From Anaerolineaceae bacterium (GTDB taxonomy: Bacteria; Chloroflexota; Anaerolineae; Anaerolineales; Anaerolineaceae), in the NCBI GenBank assembly GCA_016927865.1, contig JAFGLU010000058.1:1-42259 (forward strand): a DNA stretch of 42,259 bases. The letters are read 5' to 3'. This document shows, piece by piece, positions 6,839 through 15,192 of this stretch. How positions within the stretch are numbered: the stretch's first letter is position 1; each line of letters begins with the position of its first letter. A program made the position numbers and the translations under genes. The notes beneath the pieces are model-generated. The model worked only from the letters and a program-made list of their open reading frames with translations, had not been told where the DNA came from and made no database searches.

Positions 6839-8293
6839 ATGCCTAAGAAAATCCTGTCTTCCATCTTGATAGGCCTGACATTGCTGGTGGCTTCCATCTT
6901 CCCGCTCCTGCGCACGCCCACAGATGCCAGTGCCCAAATCATCATCGGTACCTTGCCCATCTTCACCCTCCCCCCAATCGCCACCGCCACCCGCACCCCC
7001 ACCCCCATCAACCTGGGCAACTTCGTCTGGGACGACCTTGACCACGATGGTCGCCAGGACGCCGGTGAGCCGGGGATAGCAGGTGTCACCGTCCAGTTAT
7101 GGAACTCAACCAAATCGCAATTGATTGACTCGGCAGTGACCAATGCCAGTGGCAATTACACTGTCACGGCGCCCGTGCCCGGCAACTACCGCATCCGCGT
7201 GGTCCTTCCTGGCATCATGGATGGCTTCTCTCCCAAAGATCAAGCCGGCGGCGACGACACAGACGATAGCGACATCAACCCCACCGGGACCGACACCGGC
7301 TTCACCAACATTTTTACCATCGCCAATAACGTCATCAGCATCTCCTCCATCGACGCAGGCATTGTCATCTTCCGCACCCCCACCCCCACGCGCACCCCCA
7401 CACCCATCAACATAGGCAATTTCGTCTGGGACGATCTCGATCATGACGGCCGCCAAGATACTGGAGAACCGGGGTTACCCGGCGTTACTGTTCAACTCTG
7501 GAATTCCACCAAAACCGATATGATTGACTCTGCTATTACCGACAGCAACGGCGCTTACTGGGTCGTCGCCCCAACTCCGGGCAACTACCGCATCCGGGTC
7601 ATCAAACCTACCATCCTTGACAGCTTCTCCCCCAAAGACCAGGCTGGCGGCGATGACACAGACGATAGTGACATCAACCCCAATGGAACGGATACAGGCT
7701 TCACCGACATCATCAACATAGCCAGCAACGTTATCAGCATCAGCAGCCTGGACACAGGCATCATCAAATTCCGCACCCCCACCCCCACCCGCACGCAGAC
7801 TCCCATCAACCTGGGCAACTTCGTCTGGCACGACCTCAATGGTAATGGCATTCAAAATATGGGCGAGCCGGGCGTCGGCGGCATCACCGTTCAACTGTGG
7901 AACGCCACCAAGACTCAATTGATCGCCTCGGCGGTCACCAACAGCAACGGCAATTACACTGTCGTTGCGCCCCTTCCCGGTGATTATCGCATCCGCGTCG
8001 TGCCCTTCCCAGGCTCCTCCTTCACGCCCAAAGACCAGGGCAGCAATACCGAAGATAGCGACATCAACCCTTCTGGTCCCGATCTCGGCTTCACCGATAT
8101 CTTTAACATCGCCTCCAACGTCATCAGCATCAGCAGCCTCGACGCTGGCTTGACCCAGGTGGCCCCGTCGCCCACACCCACCAATACCCGCACACCTACC
8201 CCCGGCCCGTCTCCGACTCCGTCACCCACACCATCTCCTCAGCCGGATTATGATAACCATGTGCATTTGCCGCTCATCCTGCGCAGCGAATAA
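6839..8293 (+). CDS. Secreted protein with three SdrD-B/Cna-B-like repeats and a C-terminal LPLILR tail
   Basis: This is a 484-aa protein. A signal peptide covers about residues 1-33. Three tandem repeats with an exact period of 133 codons begin at residues 55, 188 and 321. Each opens with GNFVW(D/H)DL and a DxDxDG-like calcium loop, continues GVTVQLWN...GNYRIRV, and ends ISSxDxG. Pro/Thr linkers (TPTPTRTPTP) join the repeats. This matches the SdrD B-like/collagen-binding B fold, which builds stiff surface stalks in other bacteria. The C-terminus is Pro-rich and ends NHVHLPLILRSE, with no LPxTG motif or TM helix. AAGGAGA (6827-6833) precedes ATG 6839. It is probably an extracellular structural or adhesive protein; the partner is unknown. 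Confidence 0.85.
   Translation: MPKKILSSILIGLTLLVASIFPLLRTPTDASAQIIIGTLPIFTLPPIATATRTPTPINLGNFVWDDLDHDGRQDAGEPGIAGVTVQLWNSTKSQLIDSAVTNASGNYTVTAPVPGNYRIRVVLPGIMDGFSPKDQAGGDDTDDSDINPTGTDTGFTNIFTIANNVISISSIDAGIVIFRTPTPTRTPTPINIGNFVWDDLDHDGRQDTGEPGLPGVTVQLWNSTKTDMIDSAITDSNGAYWVVAPTPGNYRIRVIKPTILDSFSPKDQAGGDDTDDSDINPNGTDTGFTDIINIASNVISISSLDTGIIKFRTPTPTRTQTPINLGNFVWHDLNGNGIQNMGEPGVGGITVQLWNATKTQLIASAVTNSNGNYTVVAPLPGDYRIRVVPFPGSSFTPKDQGSNTEDSDINPSGPDLGFTDIFNIASNVISISSLDAGLTQVAPSPTPTNTRTPTPGPSPTPSPTPSPQPDYDNHVHLPLILRSE
7001..8160 (+). repeat. Three tandem ~399-bp coding repeats
   Basis: Units start at 7001, 7400 and 7799, so units 1 and 2 are both exactly 399 bp long. They encode the SdrD-B-like domains. 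Unit 3 is slightly shorter and more diverged (for example DLNGNGIQN in place of DLDHDGRQD). Confidence 0.85.
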
Positions 8294-8301
8294 GCGCACA
8301 G

Positions 8302-8342
8302 CAAACATCCGGCTTGCTTTTTTCAGGCAAGCCGGATGTTTG
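8302..8342. terminator. Bidirectional hairpin terminator
   Basis: The 16-bp perfect arms 8302-8317 and 8327-8342 enclose a T-rich 9-nt loop. The hairpin lies between the convergent SD-repeat gene and the TrmO-family gene. Confidence 0.8.
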
Positions 8343-8370
8343 ACACCTCAACCTTGAGTGACCGAAACTC

Positions 8371-8859
8371 TTACCGGGCGTTCACAAACTCCGCCGCCCA
8401 ATCAAACTCGCCCGAATCCTCAAACCACTCGGGCCAATGCGCGCACCAATCCGGCACGCTCACCTCCCGCACCCGGTCCGAGCACGGATAGTACGGTTTG
8501 ATATCCAGCACCGGCGTGCCGTCTTCCGCGTCGATGTAGCCCAGAGAAATCACCCCAGCATCCAAATCCACCCGGATAACCGGCGCAGCGCTCAGGCAAA
8601 TCGGGTTGGGCCGCAGCGGCGAGCGCGTGGCAAAGATGCCCATCTTATCCGGCCCCTTGGCATACGGCTGCTCGCATTCCATCACCTGGCGCATCTCTGG
8701 CTGGTCGAGAAAATGGCTCCACCACAGCACCTGCACATAGCTAAACCCCTCCAGGCCGTTCAGCGCCGGGCGGTAAGCCGGATCAACCTGCACGGAAAAC
8801 TGTCCGTCTTGCGCGCGAATCGATCCAATTGGCGACACAACAATCGCATTGGTAGACAT
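8371..8859 (-). CDS. TrmO/TsaA-family (YaeB-like) tRNA methyltransferase-type protein
   Basis: This is a 162-aa single-domain protein. The family hallmark segment is clear: GIFATRSPLRPNPICLSAAPV, preceded by LEGFSYVQVLWWSHF and followed by YIDAEDGTPVLDIKPYYP. E. coli TrmO uses SAM to N6-methylate t6A37 in tRNA. Many short archaeal and bacterial members lack the C-terminal domain, as here, so the exact substrate is uncertain. AGGAG lies 8 nt before ATG 8859. It is followed on the same strand by nothing but the shared terminator and is preceded by the MerR gene 54 bp upstream, so the two may be co-transcribed. Confidence 0.85.
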   Translation of the reverse strand: MSTNAIVVSPIGSIRAQDGQFSVQVDPAYRPALNGLEGFSYVQVLWWSHFLDQPEMRQVMECEQPYAKGPDKMGIFATRSPLRPNPICLSAAPVIRVDLDAGVISLGYIDAEDGTPVLDIKPYYPCSDRVREVSVPDWCAHWPEWFEDSGEFDWAAEFVNAR

Positions 8860-8913
8860 AGATACTCTCCTATAGAATTTTTCGCACAGCGGCCGCTGTT
8901 CGTTTCGAAAAAA

Positions 8914-9732
8914 TTAAGCCGTGGCTTTCACCACCGGAATTTGCAGCTCCGTAATCGCACTTGGATCACTGTCGAAATGCCCAGGCTCGGGCAGTTGCAG
9001 GTAAATTTCTCGGTCCGGCCCGGCAATGATATACCCATTCGCGTCGACCCAGGTCATCAGCGCCGTGAACCCTGTGATCAGCCCTGTAAATGGCCCGTGG
9101 TGAACGGTGCAAGCCATGCTCTCCACCGCAGGCAGCACATGCGCATCCAGCCCGTCAACCTCCGCGTCCATCGCCACCGGCATACACACCTCCAGTTCAA
9201 TCTCCGGCTCGCTGGCGTGGCACAGGGTGAAGTAAGGACCGGTCGCAGCCGGTTTCCGCGCGCCTAAACGCTCGTGCAAACGCATCCACAACGGATCGAC
9301 CTCCCAGTAAGAAGATACCTTACCCTGTTCCGAGAAAACCCGGATCGGTTCAACCTGTTTGATCACCACCTCATAAGACGGAACCCGCTCGTTCTGCTCC
9401 AGCAGCCGCAGCCGCGCCTCGATGCGCTCCATGCGCTCCAACTGTCCCTGCACCTCGTTTCGCAACTCTTCCTGTTTCAGCATAAGCACCTGGCGCAACT
9501 CAATATTCGACATCTCGTGGTCCAGCAAAGCGCCAATCTGTTGCAAAGATATGCCCAAATCCTTCAACGCCAGGATTTGCAGCAAGCGCGGCAGTTGCTC
9601 CAGGGTGTAATAGCGGTAACCACTAAAACGGTCCACCTCGCCGGCCTTGATCAAACCCAGGTCGTCGTAGTAGCGCAGCGTCTGCACGCTCACCTGTCCC
9701 AACCGCGCAAATTCTCCAATTTTCAGTTTCAT
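8914..9732 (-). CDS. MerR-family transcriptional regulator with C-terminal effector-binding (GyrI-like) domain
   Basis: This is a 272-aa protein. The N-terminal winged helix reads MKLKIGEFARLGQVSVQTLRYYDDLGLI...YRYY, typical of MerR/BmrR. A coiled coil follows (about residues 75-120: LKQEELRNEVQGQLERMERIEARLRLLEQ), and then an AraC-effector/GyrI-like ligand domain of about 150 residues. BmrR and BltR relatives bind hydrophobic cations and activate efflux genes by twisting promoter DNA. The ABC exporter genes lie directly upstream in divergent orientation (start at 10077), a classic target arrangement. I chose ATG 9732 because the protein then begins with the canonical MKLKIGE; GGAGGG overlaps the alternative ATG at 9735. 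Control of the exporter is inference. Confidence 0.88.
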   Translation of the reverse strand: MKLKIGEFARLGQVSVQTLRYYDDLGLIKAGEVDRFSGYRYYTLEQLPRLLQILALKDLGISLQQIGALLDHEMSNIELRQVLMLKQEELRNEVQGQLERMERIEARLRLLEQNERVPSYEVVIKQVEPIRVFSEQGKVSSYWEVDPLWMRLHERLGARKPAATGPYFTLCHASEPEIELEVCMPVAMDAEVDGLDAHVLPAVESMACTVHHGPFTGLITGFTALMTWVDANGYIIAGPDREIYLQLPEPGHFDSDPSAITELQIPVVKATA

Positions 9733-9819
9733 CATCCCTCCGCAGCTACGCCTACTATACACCCTCCAGTTACCATAGAGTCAAGGGGGAAATTTAGGAT
9801 TCAAGAAAGAGCTGCTTCT

Positions 9820-9845
9820 GGCTTCCGTGAACTGAGCAAGGGTTG
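9820..9845 (+). repeat. Dispersed repeat A, partial copy 2
   Basis: It contains GGCTTCCGTG and CTGAGCAAGGG in the same spacing as copy 1, but the TTTAG hairpin core is lost. Confidence 0.45.
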
Positions 9846-9899
9846 CAGATTCTTACCCCTCTCCCTCCGGGATCGCGTAGCATGCTTTAGCAGAGGGCA

Positions 9900-9928
9900 G
9901 GGAAGCCCTGGCCCGGCCAGGGTGAGGG
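9900..9928 (+). repeat. Repeat C, copy 1 (29-bp exact repeat)
   Basis: A 29-bp GC-rich sequence beginning GGGAAGCCCTGG and ending CCAGGGTGAGGG. It is identical to 25547-25575, and in both places it is preceded by a CTCTCCCT tract and a diverged spacer. Confidence 0.75.
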
Positions 9929-10076
9929 TCTTTTTCCGACTTTGAGAAAGCCGTACTCCTCCGAAAACCTACGTGCTCCCAGCTCCCAATTTTGTGCGAT
10001 AATAGAATCCGCTTCTTAACCGGCAGCCATCCTGCCCGTCTCATCATTGCCTTTCACCGCTCACAGGAGTCCCCCC

Positions 10077-11822
10077 TTGAAACTGCCCTTCATGCAATAC
10101 TGGGACCTGCTCTCCCAGTACATTCGGCCCCAGAAAAAGCGCTTTGCCTTGCTCTCCGTGCTGCTCCTTTCCAGCATCGGCATGCAGCTCATCAACCCCC
10201 AGATCATGCGCTTCTTCATTGACACCACCCAAACCTCCCGCGAGACTCGCGCTTTGGTCATCGCCGCCATTGCATTTATCTCTGTGGCGCTCATCCAGGC
10301 AGTGGTCGGCGTCAGCGCCACCTATGTTGGCGAGAACGTTGCCTGGACAGCCACCAACAGCCTGCGCGCCGAAATGGCCCGCCACTGCCTCAATCTGGAT
10401 ATGAGCTATCACAACAACGTCAGCCCCGGCGAACTCATCGAGCGTATCGACGGTGACGTGGCCGAGCTGTCCAACTTCTTCTCCCAACTGGTCATCCGCG
10501 TGCTCGGCAACCTCATCCTACTCTTTGGTATCCTGGTGGCCCTGTTAATTGAGGATTGGCGGGCAGGCTCGGCCTTCACCGTTCTCTCCATCATCACCCT
10601 GCTGGCCCTCAACGCCGTGCGCGGAATCGCCATCCCCTTCCAGAAGAAGTTCCGCGAGGCCGTCGCCGACCTGTTCGGCTACCTCGAAGAGCGTCTGGCA
10701 GGCACCGAGGACATCCGCGCATCCGGTGCCGTCGATTTTGTCATCCTCGGCATCTACAAACTCTCCATCAACATCCTCAAATACTGGCGCGCCTCTGCTC
10801 GCCGGTTCATCGTTGTCCGTTTCGTGGCCGGCTTCTTCATGGTCCTGGGCATCGCCATCGCCCTCGTCACCGGCTACTACCTCTTTCAGGACGGCCTCAT
10901 CACCCTCGGCACCGTCTACCTGATCGTCACCTACACCACGCTTTTACGCCGCCCCATCCGTGAACTGACCCAGCAAGTCGAAAACCTCCAAAATATTGGA
11001 GCCGCCACCGAGCGCTTAATCGAACTGCGTGCCATCAAGCCCAAAATTCTCGACGGCCCCGGCGTAGAAATCCCCGGCGGTCCGCTCTCCCTGGCCTTTG
11101 AAAATGTCAACTTCGCCTACAAAGAGGATGAACAAGTTCTGGAAGCGATCGACTTCCAGATCAAACCTGGCACGGTCATCGGCGTCCTTGGCCGCACTGG
11201 CTCCGGGAAAACCACTCTGGCCCGCCTGGTCTTCCGCCTCTACGACCCCACCCACGGGCGCATCACGCTCGGTGACGTGCCGCTCACCCAGACGCTGCTT
11301 GCGGCCCTGCGCAGCCGCGTGGCCCTGGTCACCCAGGATGTCCAGCTTTTCCAGGCCACCATCCGCGACAACATCACCTTCTTCGATTCGTCCATTCCCG
11401 ACGAGCGCATCATCGAGGTCATCGACCAACTCGGCCTCACCGATTGGCTCCAGCGCCAGCCTAATGGACTGGATACCAAGCTCGAGTCCGGCGGGCGCAG
11501 CATCTCTGCCGGCGAGGCCCAACTACTGGCCTTCACGCGCATCTTCTTGCGCGATCCCGGCCTGGTCATCCTCGACGAAGCTTCCTCCCGTCTCGACCCT
11601 GCCACCGAGCAGCTCATTGAACGCGCCATTGACAAGCTTCTCCTCAACCGCACCGCCATCATCATCGCTCACCGCCTGGGCACGCTTCACCGCACCAGCG
11701 AAATTCTCATTTTGGAGGATGGCCGCGTCATCGAGCACGGCGACCGTGAAATATTAGCTGCCGACCCTACCACGCGCTTCCACGGCCTCTTACGCACCGG
11801 CCTCGAGGAGGTGCTGGCATGA
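10077..11822 (+). CDS. ABC exporter half-transporter, subunit 1 (canonical Walker B, degenerate signature)
   Basis: This is a 581-aa protein with six TM helices (about residues 20-310) followed by an ATPase domain. Walker [10 protein letters not shown] has its Lys at 378, Walker B is LVILDEASS with the catalytic Glu, and the H-loop is IIIAHRL. The signature motif is SISAGE instead of LSGGQ. It pairs with the next gene, whose defects are complementary, as in heterodimeric exporters of the BmrCD/TM287-288 type. I prefer TTG 10077, with AGGAG (10065-10069) 7 nt upstream; ATG 10092 has no Shine-Dalgarno sequence. It overlaps the next gene by ATGA. The substrate is unknown; the divergent MerR regulator suggests drug or lipid export. 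Confidence 0.92.
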   Translation: MKLPFMQYWDLLSQYIRPQKKRFALLSVLLLSSIGMQLINPQIMRFFIDTTQTSRETRALVIAAIAFISVALIQAVVGVSATYVGENVAWTATNSLRAEMARHCLNLDMSYHNNVSPGELIERIDGDVAELSNFFSQLVIRVLGNLILLFGILVALLIEDWRAGSAFTVLSIITLLALNAVRGIAIPFQKKFREAVADLFGYLEERLAGTEDIRASGAVDFVILGIYKLSINILKYWRASARRFIVVRFVAGFFMVLGIAIALVTGYYLFQDGLITLGTVYLIVTYTTLLRRPIRELTQQVENLQNIGAATERLIELRAIKPKILDGPGVEIPGGPLSLAFENVNFAYKEDEQVLEAIDFQIKPGTVIGVLGRTGSGKTTLARLVFRLYDPTHGRITLGDVPLTQTLLAALRSRVALVTQDVQLFQATIRDNITFFDSSIPDERIIEVIDQLGLTDWLQRQPNGLDTKLESGGRSISAGEAQLLAFTRIFLRDPGLVILDEASSRLDPATEQLIERAIDKLLLNRTAIIIAHRLGTLHRTSEILILEDGRVIEHGDREILAADPTTRFHGLLRTGLEEVLA

Positions 11823-13615
11823 CCGCTACCACCGCCTCAACCCCTCGCAAACCTACGCTTCCCGCCTGGAAGGTCATCCTCAAGGTCATCATCTACCGCA
11901 AGGATCTCTGGCTGGGCAATTTGCTGATGATGCTCTTCGCCATGCTTTTTTACCAGATCCCCGGCCTGGCCTTGCGTGAATTCATGAACATGTTGAGCGG
12001 CAACGCCCAATACGGCCTGAACCTGTGGACCATCATCGGTTTGCTTTTTGCCGCTGAAATCGGCAGCATTTTGGGAATCTACGGGCTGATCGCCACCAAC
12101 GTGCCCTTCTTCCAAAATACCATGACGCTTCTGCGCAAGAATTTGCTCCGGCACATCTTGCGCCGCCCTGGCGCCTCGGCCCTGCCCGATTCTCCCGGCG
12201 AAGCCATCTCCCGCTTCCGCGGTGATGTGTTCGAAATCCCCCTCTTCGCCTTGTGGATCAACGACCTGCTCGGTTCCATCGCCTTCAACATCATCGCTCT
12301 GATCATCATGATCCGCATCAGCCCCACCTACACGGGTCTGGCGATGATCCCCTTTCTCATTGTCGCCGTCATTGCCGCCGCGTCCACCAAACGCATCGAC
12401 GAATATCGCCGCGCCAGCAGCCGCGCCACCGGCATCATCACCGGCTTCATCGGCGAGTTCTTCGGCGCCGTCCAGGCGGTCAAGGTCTCTGCCGCCGAAA
12501 AGAGCGTCATTAACCGCTTCAACCAGCTCAATGATGACCGCCGCAAGCTGGCCCTGCGCGACCGTCTCTTCAACGAAATCCTGAACTCCATCTTCCACAA
12601 CGCCACCAGCCTCGGCACCGGCGTCATCCTCATCCTCGCCGGGCAAGCCATGCAGCTTGGCACCTTCACCGTCGGCGATTTCGCCCTCTTTGTCTACTAC
12701 CTGGAGTTCCTCTCCGAGATGGCCACCTTCACCGGGCTGCTGGTAGCTCGTTATCGCCAAATCGGCATTTCCGTCGAGCGTATGCAGCGCCTGATGGAAG
12801 GCGCTTCTCCGAATGCCCTGGTCGAGTTCAGTCCCGTTTATCTCAACGGTAAGTTCCCCCCGGTCGTCTATCCCAAAAAGACCGAAGCAAATTACCTCCG
12901 CCATCTGGAAGCTCGCAACCTCAGCTACCAGTTTCCCGGCTCGCAGAACGGTATCCGCGACATCAACCTGGACCTTCCCCGCGGCTCGTTCACCGTGGTT
13001 ACCGGGCGCATTGGCTCCGGCAAGACCACCCTCTTGCGCGTGCTGCTCGGCTTGCTGCCCAAAGATCAAGGCGACATCCTCTGGAACGGCGAGTCCGTGG
13101 AAAAACCGGGCGAATTCTTCACCCCGCCCAATTGCGCCTACACCGCCCAGGTTCCGCGCCTGTTCAGCGACTCGCTGCGCGACAACATCCTCATGGGGCT
13201 CGATGACACCGACGAAGATATCTTCCGCGCTGTGCGTTCCGCCGTCTTGGAGGAAGACCTGCACGAGTTCGAACAAGGCCTGGATACCCGCGTGGGTCCC
13301 AAGGGCGTCAAGCTTTCCGGTGGCCAGATCCAGCGCACCGCTGCCGCGCGCATGTTCGTCCGCGATCCCGAACTGCTGGTCTTTGACGACCTCTCCAGCG
13401 CCCTGGACGTGGAAACCGAGCGTGTGCTGTGGGAGCGTGTCTTCGAAAAACCCGGGCAGACCTGCCTGGTGGTGTCCAGTCGCCGCACCGCCCTGCGCCG
13501 TGCCGATCACATCATCGTAATGAAGGATGGGCACGTGGAAGCCGAAGGCAAGCTCGATGATCTCCTCGCCACCAGCCCCGAAATGCAGCGCCTCTGGTCC
13601 GGCGACGTATCGTAG
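11819..13615 (+). CDS. ABC exporter half-transporter, subunit 2 (degenerate Walker B and H-loop)
   Basis: This is a 598-aa protein with an N-terminal six-TM domain (about residues 20-320) and a C-terminal ATPase domain. Walker A is GRIGSGKTT (Lys402) and the signature is a perfect LSGGQ. Walker B reads LLVFDDLSS, with Asp in place of the catalytic Glu. The H-loop reads [11 protein letters not shown], with Ser where His is expected. In a heterodimer this subunit's own ATP site would be the non-hydrolysing one, sealed by subunit 1's SISAGE. The subunit 1 Walker motifs with this LSGGQ form the active site. It is translationally coupled to subunit 1, and no terminator hairpin with a T-run is obvious after it. 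Confidence 0.92.
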   Translation: MTATTASTPRKPTLPAWKVILKVIIYRKDLWLGNLLMMLFAMLFYQIPGLALREFMNMLSGNAQYGLNLWTIIGLLFAAEIGSILGIYGLIATNVPFFQNTMTLLRKNLLRHILRRPGASALPDSPGEAISRFRGDVFEIPLFALWINDLLGSIAFNIIALIIMIRISPTYTGLAMIPFLIVAVIAAASTKRIDEYRRASSRATGIITGFIGEFFGAVQAVKVSAAEKSVINRFNQLNDDRRKLALRDRLFNEILNSIFHNATSLGTGVILILAGQAMQLGTFTVGDFALFVYYLEFLSEMATFTGLLVARYRQIGISVERMQRLMEGASPNALVEFSPVYLNGKFPPVVYPKKTEANYLRHLEARNLSYQFPGSQNGIRDINLDLPRGSFTVVTGRIGSGKTTLLRVLLGLLPKDQGDILWNGESVEKPGEFFTPPNCAYTAQVPRLFSDSLRDNILMGLDDTDEDIFRAVRSAVLEEDLHEFEQGLDTRVGPKGVKLSGGQIQRTAAARMFVRDPELLVFDDLSSALDVETERVLWERVFEKPGQTCLVVSSRRTALRRADHIIVMKDGHVEAEGKLDDLLATSPEMQRLWSGDVS

Positions 13616-13627
13616 ACTCACCCGCGC

Positions 13628-13641
13628 CTTGTCTAGACAAG
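13628..13641. promoter_or_regulatory. 14-bp perfect palindrome, possible operator
   Basis: CTTGTCTAGACAAG lies 12 bp after the exporter operon and about 100 bp before serC. It has no T-run, so it is more like a protein-binding site than a terminator. No regulator can be named. Confidence 0.3.
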
Positions 13642-13742
13642 TGATATTCTTTTACAAATTTCATGACTCTCGTTTTCCGATTCTGCGCTATTATTAACCA
13701 AGATTCACATCCGATTCTATTTCCCATAAGAGGCAAACCGAC

Positions 13743-14840
13743 ATGACTCCAATCAAACGTGTCCACAACTTCAATGCGGGACCCTCCGTCCTGCCCATGC
13801 CCGTCCTCGAAAAAGCCCAGTCCGAAATGCTCGATTTCCAGGGCTGCGGCATGTCCGTCATGGAAATGAGCCACCGCTCCAAAGAGTTTGAAGGCATCAT
13901 CCAGACCGCCGAAGCCGACCTGCGCGAACTGCTCAACATCCCCGCCAATTACAAAGTCATGTTCCTGCAAGGCGGTGCCAGCCTGCAATTTGCCATGCTG
14001 CCCATGAACCTGCGCCCCGCCGGCGCCTCCGCCGACTACATCGTCACCGGCTCATGGTCCAAAACCGCCCATAAAGAAGGCGCTAAACTCGGCGCCACGA
14101 ACGTAGCCTTTAACGGCGATACCGATAATTACAGCCGCCTGCCTGCCCAGGACGAGTACAAGTTTGATCCCAACGCCGCCTATGTTCACTTCTGCCACAA
14201 CGAGACCATCCACGGCGTCGAGTTCAAAGCCGAGCCTGTTCCTCCTGCCGGGGTCGAGCTGGTCTGCGACATGTCCTCCGACTTCCTCAGCCAGCCCGTA
14301 GACGTGACCCCTTACGGTCTCATCTACGCCGGCGCGCAGAAAAACGCCGGCCCCGCGGGGGTTGTTGTGACCATCATCCGCGAAGACCTCCTCGCCCGAG
14401 TGCCCGAAAAGCTGCCCGTCATGCTCGATTACAAGCTGCTCGCCGAAAGCGGCTCCCTCCACAACACCCCGCCCTGCTTCGCCATCTACATGGTCGGGCT
14501 GGTCATGAAGTGGCTCAAAGACCTGGGCGGCCTGCCCGCCATCCACAAGATCAACCAGGAAAAAGCCGGTCTGATCTATTCCGCCATCGACAACTCCGGC
14601 GGCTTCTACCGCGGCCACGCCGCCAAGGAAGCTCGCTCCATCATGAACGTGCCCTTCCGCCTGCCCAGCGAAGAACTGGAAGATATGTTCGTCAAGGAAG
14701 GCAAGAAAGCCGAACTGATTGGCATCAAAGGCCACCGCTCGGTGGGCGGCCTGCGCGCCTCCATCTATAATGCCCTGCCCATCGAATCCGCCAAAGCCCT
14801 GGTCGAATTCATGGCCGATTTCCAGCGCCGCAACGGATAA
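13743..14840 (+). CDS. serC: Phosphoserine aminotransferase
   Basis: This is a 365-aa class-V PLP aminotransferase. The SerC hallmarks are present: RVHNFNAGPSVLP at the start, MSVMEMSHRSKEF, MFLQGGASLQFAMLPMNL, and the PLP lysine in YAGAQKNAGPAG (K200). It transfers the amino group from glutamate to 3-phosphohydroxypyruvate in serine synthesis and may also serve pyridoxal 5'-phosphate synthesis. The length matches the family (about 360 aa). It starts at ATG 13743 with AAGAGG upstream. It stands alone, followed by a perfect palindromic terminator. Serine produced here would feed the SHMT-GcvT fusion encoded 6 kb downstream, though nothing links them directly. Confidence 0.95.
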   Translation: MTPIKRVHNFNAGPSVLPMPVLEKAQSEMLDFQGCGMSVMEMSHRSKEFEGIIQTAEADLRELLNIPANYKVMFLQGGASLQFAMLPMNLRPAGASADYIVTGSWSKTAHKEGAKLGATNVAFNGDTDNYSRLPAQDEYKFDPNAAYVHFCHNETIHGVEFKAEPVPPAGVELVCDMSSDFLSQPVDVTPYGLIYAGAQKNAGPAGVVVTIIREDLLARVPEKLPVMLDYKLLAESGSLHNTPPCFAIYMVGLVMKWLKDLGGLPAIHKINQEKAGLIYSAIDNSGGFYRGHAAKEARSIMNVPFRLPSEELEDMFVKEGKKAELIGIKGHRSVGGLRASIYNALPIESAKALVEFMADFQRRNG

Positions 14841-14858
14841 TCTCTTTTTGCAAGAATC

Positions 14859-14908
14859 TCCTAAAGCCAACAAGACGGCACGCGCGTGCCGTCTTGTTGG
14901 CTTTAGGA
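14859..14908. terminator. Perfect 50-bp palindrome (25-bp arms, no loop) after serC
   Basis: Positions 14859-14883 are the exact reverse complement of 14884-14908. The outer part is CTAAAGCC/GGCTTTAG and the centre is GCACGCGCGTGC. It follows serC by 18 bp and so can act as its terminator, although the 3' side lacks a clean T-run. Confidence 0.7.
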
Positions 14909-14935
14909 CCATTTGGAAGTGGCATAGTGAATCCC
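14903..14935 (+). repeat. Dispersed repeat B, diverged copy 1
   Basis: GGACCATTTGGAAGTGGCAT and then AGTGAATCCC align with the unit at 19886 (GGGTCATTGGGAATTGGCGTGGTGAAACCC). Here it directly abuts a perfect palindrome, as it does at 19886. Confidence 0.45.
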
Positions 14936-14938
14936 GAT

Positions 14939-15130
14939 TCAGTAGCGGCGGGTCTTTAAGTCAGGCCAGACGGGGACGTCTGGAAAGTGTCCTGGCGGGC
15001 AAGGGTTGTTTGCCCACTCGGCAGACCCGCCGGGCCGACAGGCCAGGCAGGTCTTGCGCGAATACTCAATCACCTTGCCCGTAGACAAATCGTTCAACCA
15101 GATGGAGCAGCCCGCATTAAAGACCTGCCT
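14939..15130 (-). pseudogene. Possible 3' gene remnant (63 open codons, no start codon)
   Basis: On the minus strand an uninterrupted frame runs from just after a TAG (15131-15133) to a TGA at 14939-14941. It has no ATG in frame. It reads like real protein rather than noise: GCSIWLNDLSTGKVIEYSRK, then CLAC, then a Pro/Trp-rich end (VPVWPDLKTRRY). I do not recognise the family. It may be the decayed C-terminal end of a lost gene, or a small protein starting at an internal TTG. It fills most of the 352-bp gap between serC and fmt. Confidence 0.3.
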
Positions 15131-15178
15131 CTACCACAGATGAGTTCCTTGAGGCCTCGGTTTTGAGGCGATTTGTGT

Positions 15179-15184
15179 TACAAT
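15179..15184 (+). promoter_or_regulatory. Candidate -10 box (TACAAT) giving a leaderless fmt transcript
   Basis: TACAAT ends 8 nt before ATG 15193, and no Shine-Dalgarno sequence lies between. Transcription would start at or next to the start codon. Confidence 0.45.
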
Positions 15185-15192
15185 TTTTCAAC

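Larger units (their letters stand above)
9733..10076. other. Divergent intergenic region between regulator and exporter, rich in repeats
   Basis: No gene is supported here. It holds a partial copy of repeat A (9820-9845) and a copy of repeat C (9900-9928) between the MerR gene and the ABC operon. I could not identify a clean 19-bp-spaced MerR-type promoter by eye. Confidence 0.5.

Noticed and set aside
7001..8160. Regularly spaced repeats considered as a CRISPR array
   Set aside because: The 399-bp units are coding and translate to homologous protein domains.
11837..13621. 594-codon open frame antisense to ABC subunit 2
   Set aside because: It is the complement of a gene with strong third-position C bias. 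The translation is low-complexity Gly/Ala/Asp/His-rich and the plus-strand frame has every ABC motif.
14052..14912. 286-codon antisense frame over serC
   Set aside because: Shadow; it also runs through the serC terminator palindrome.
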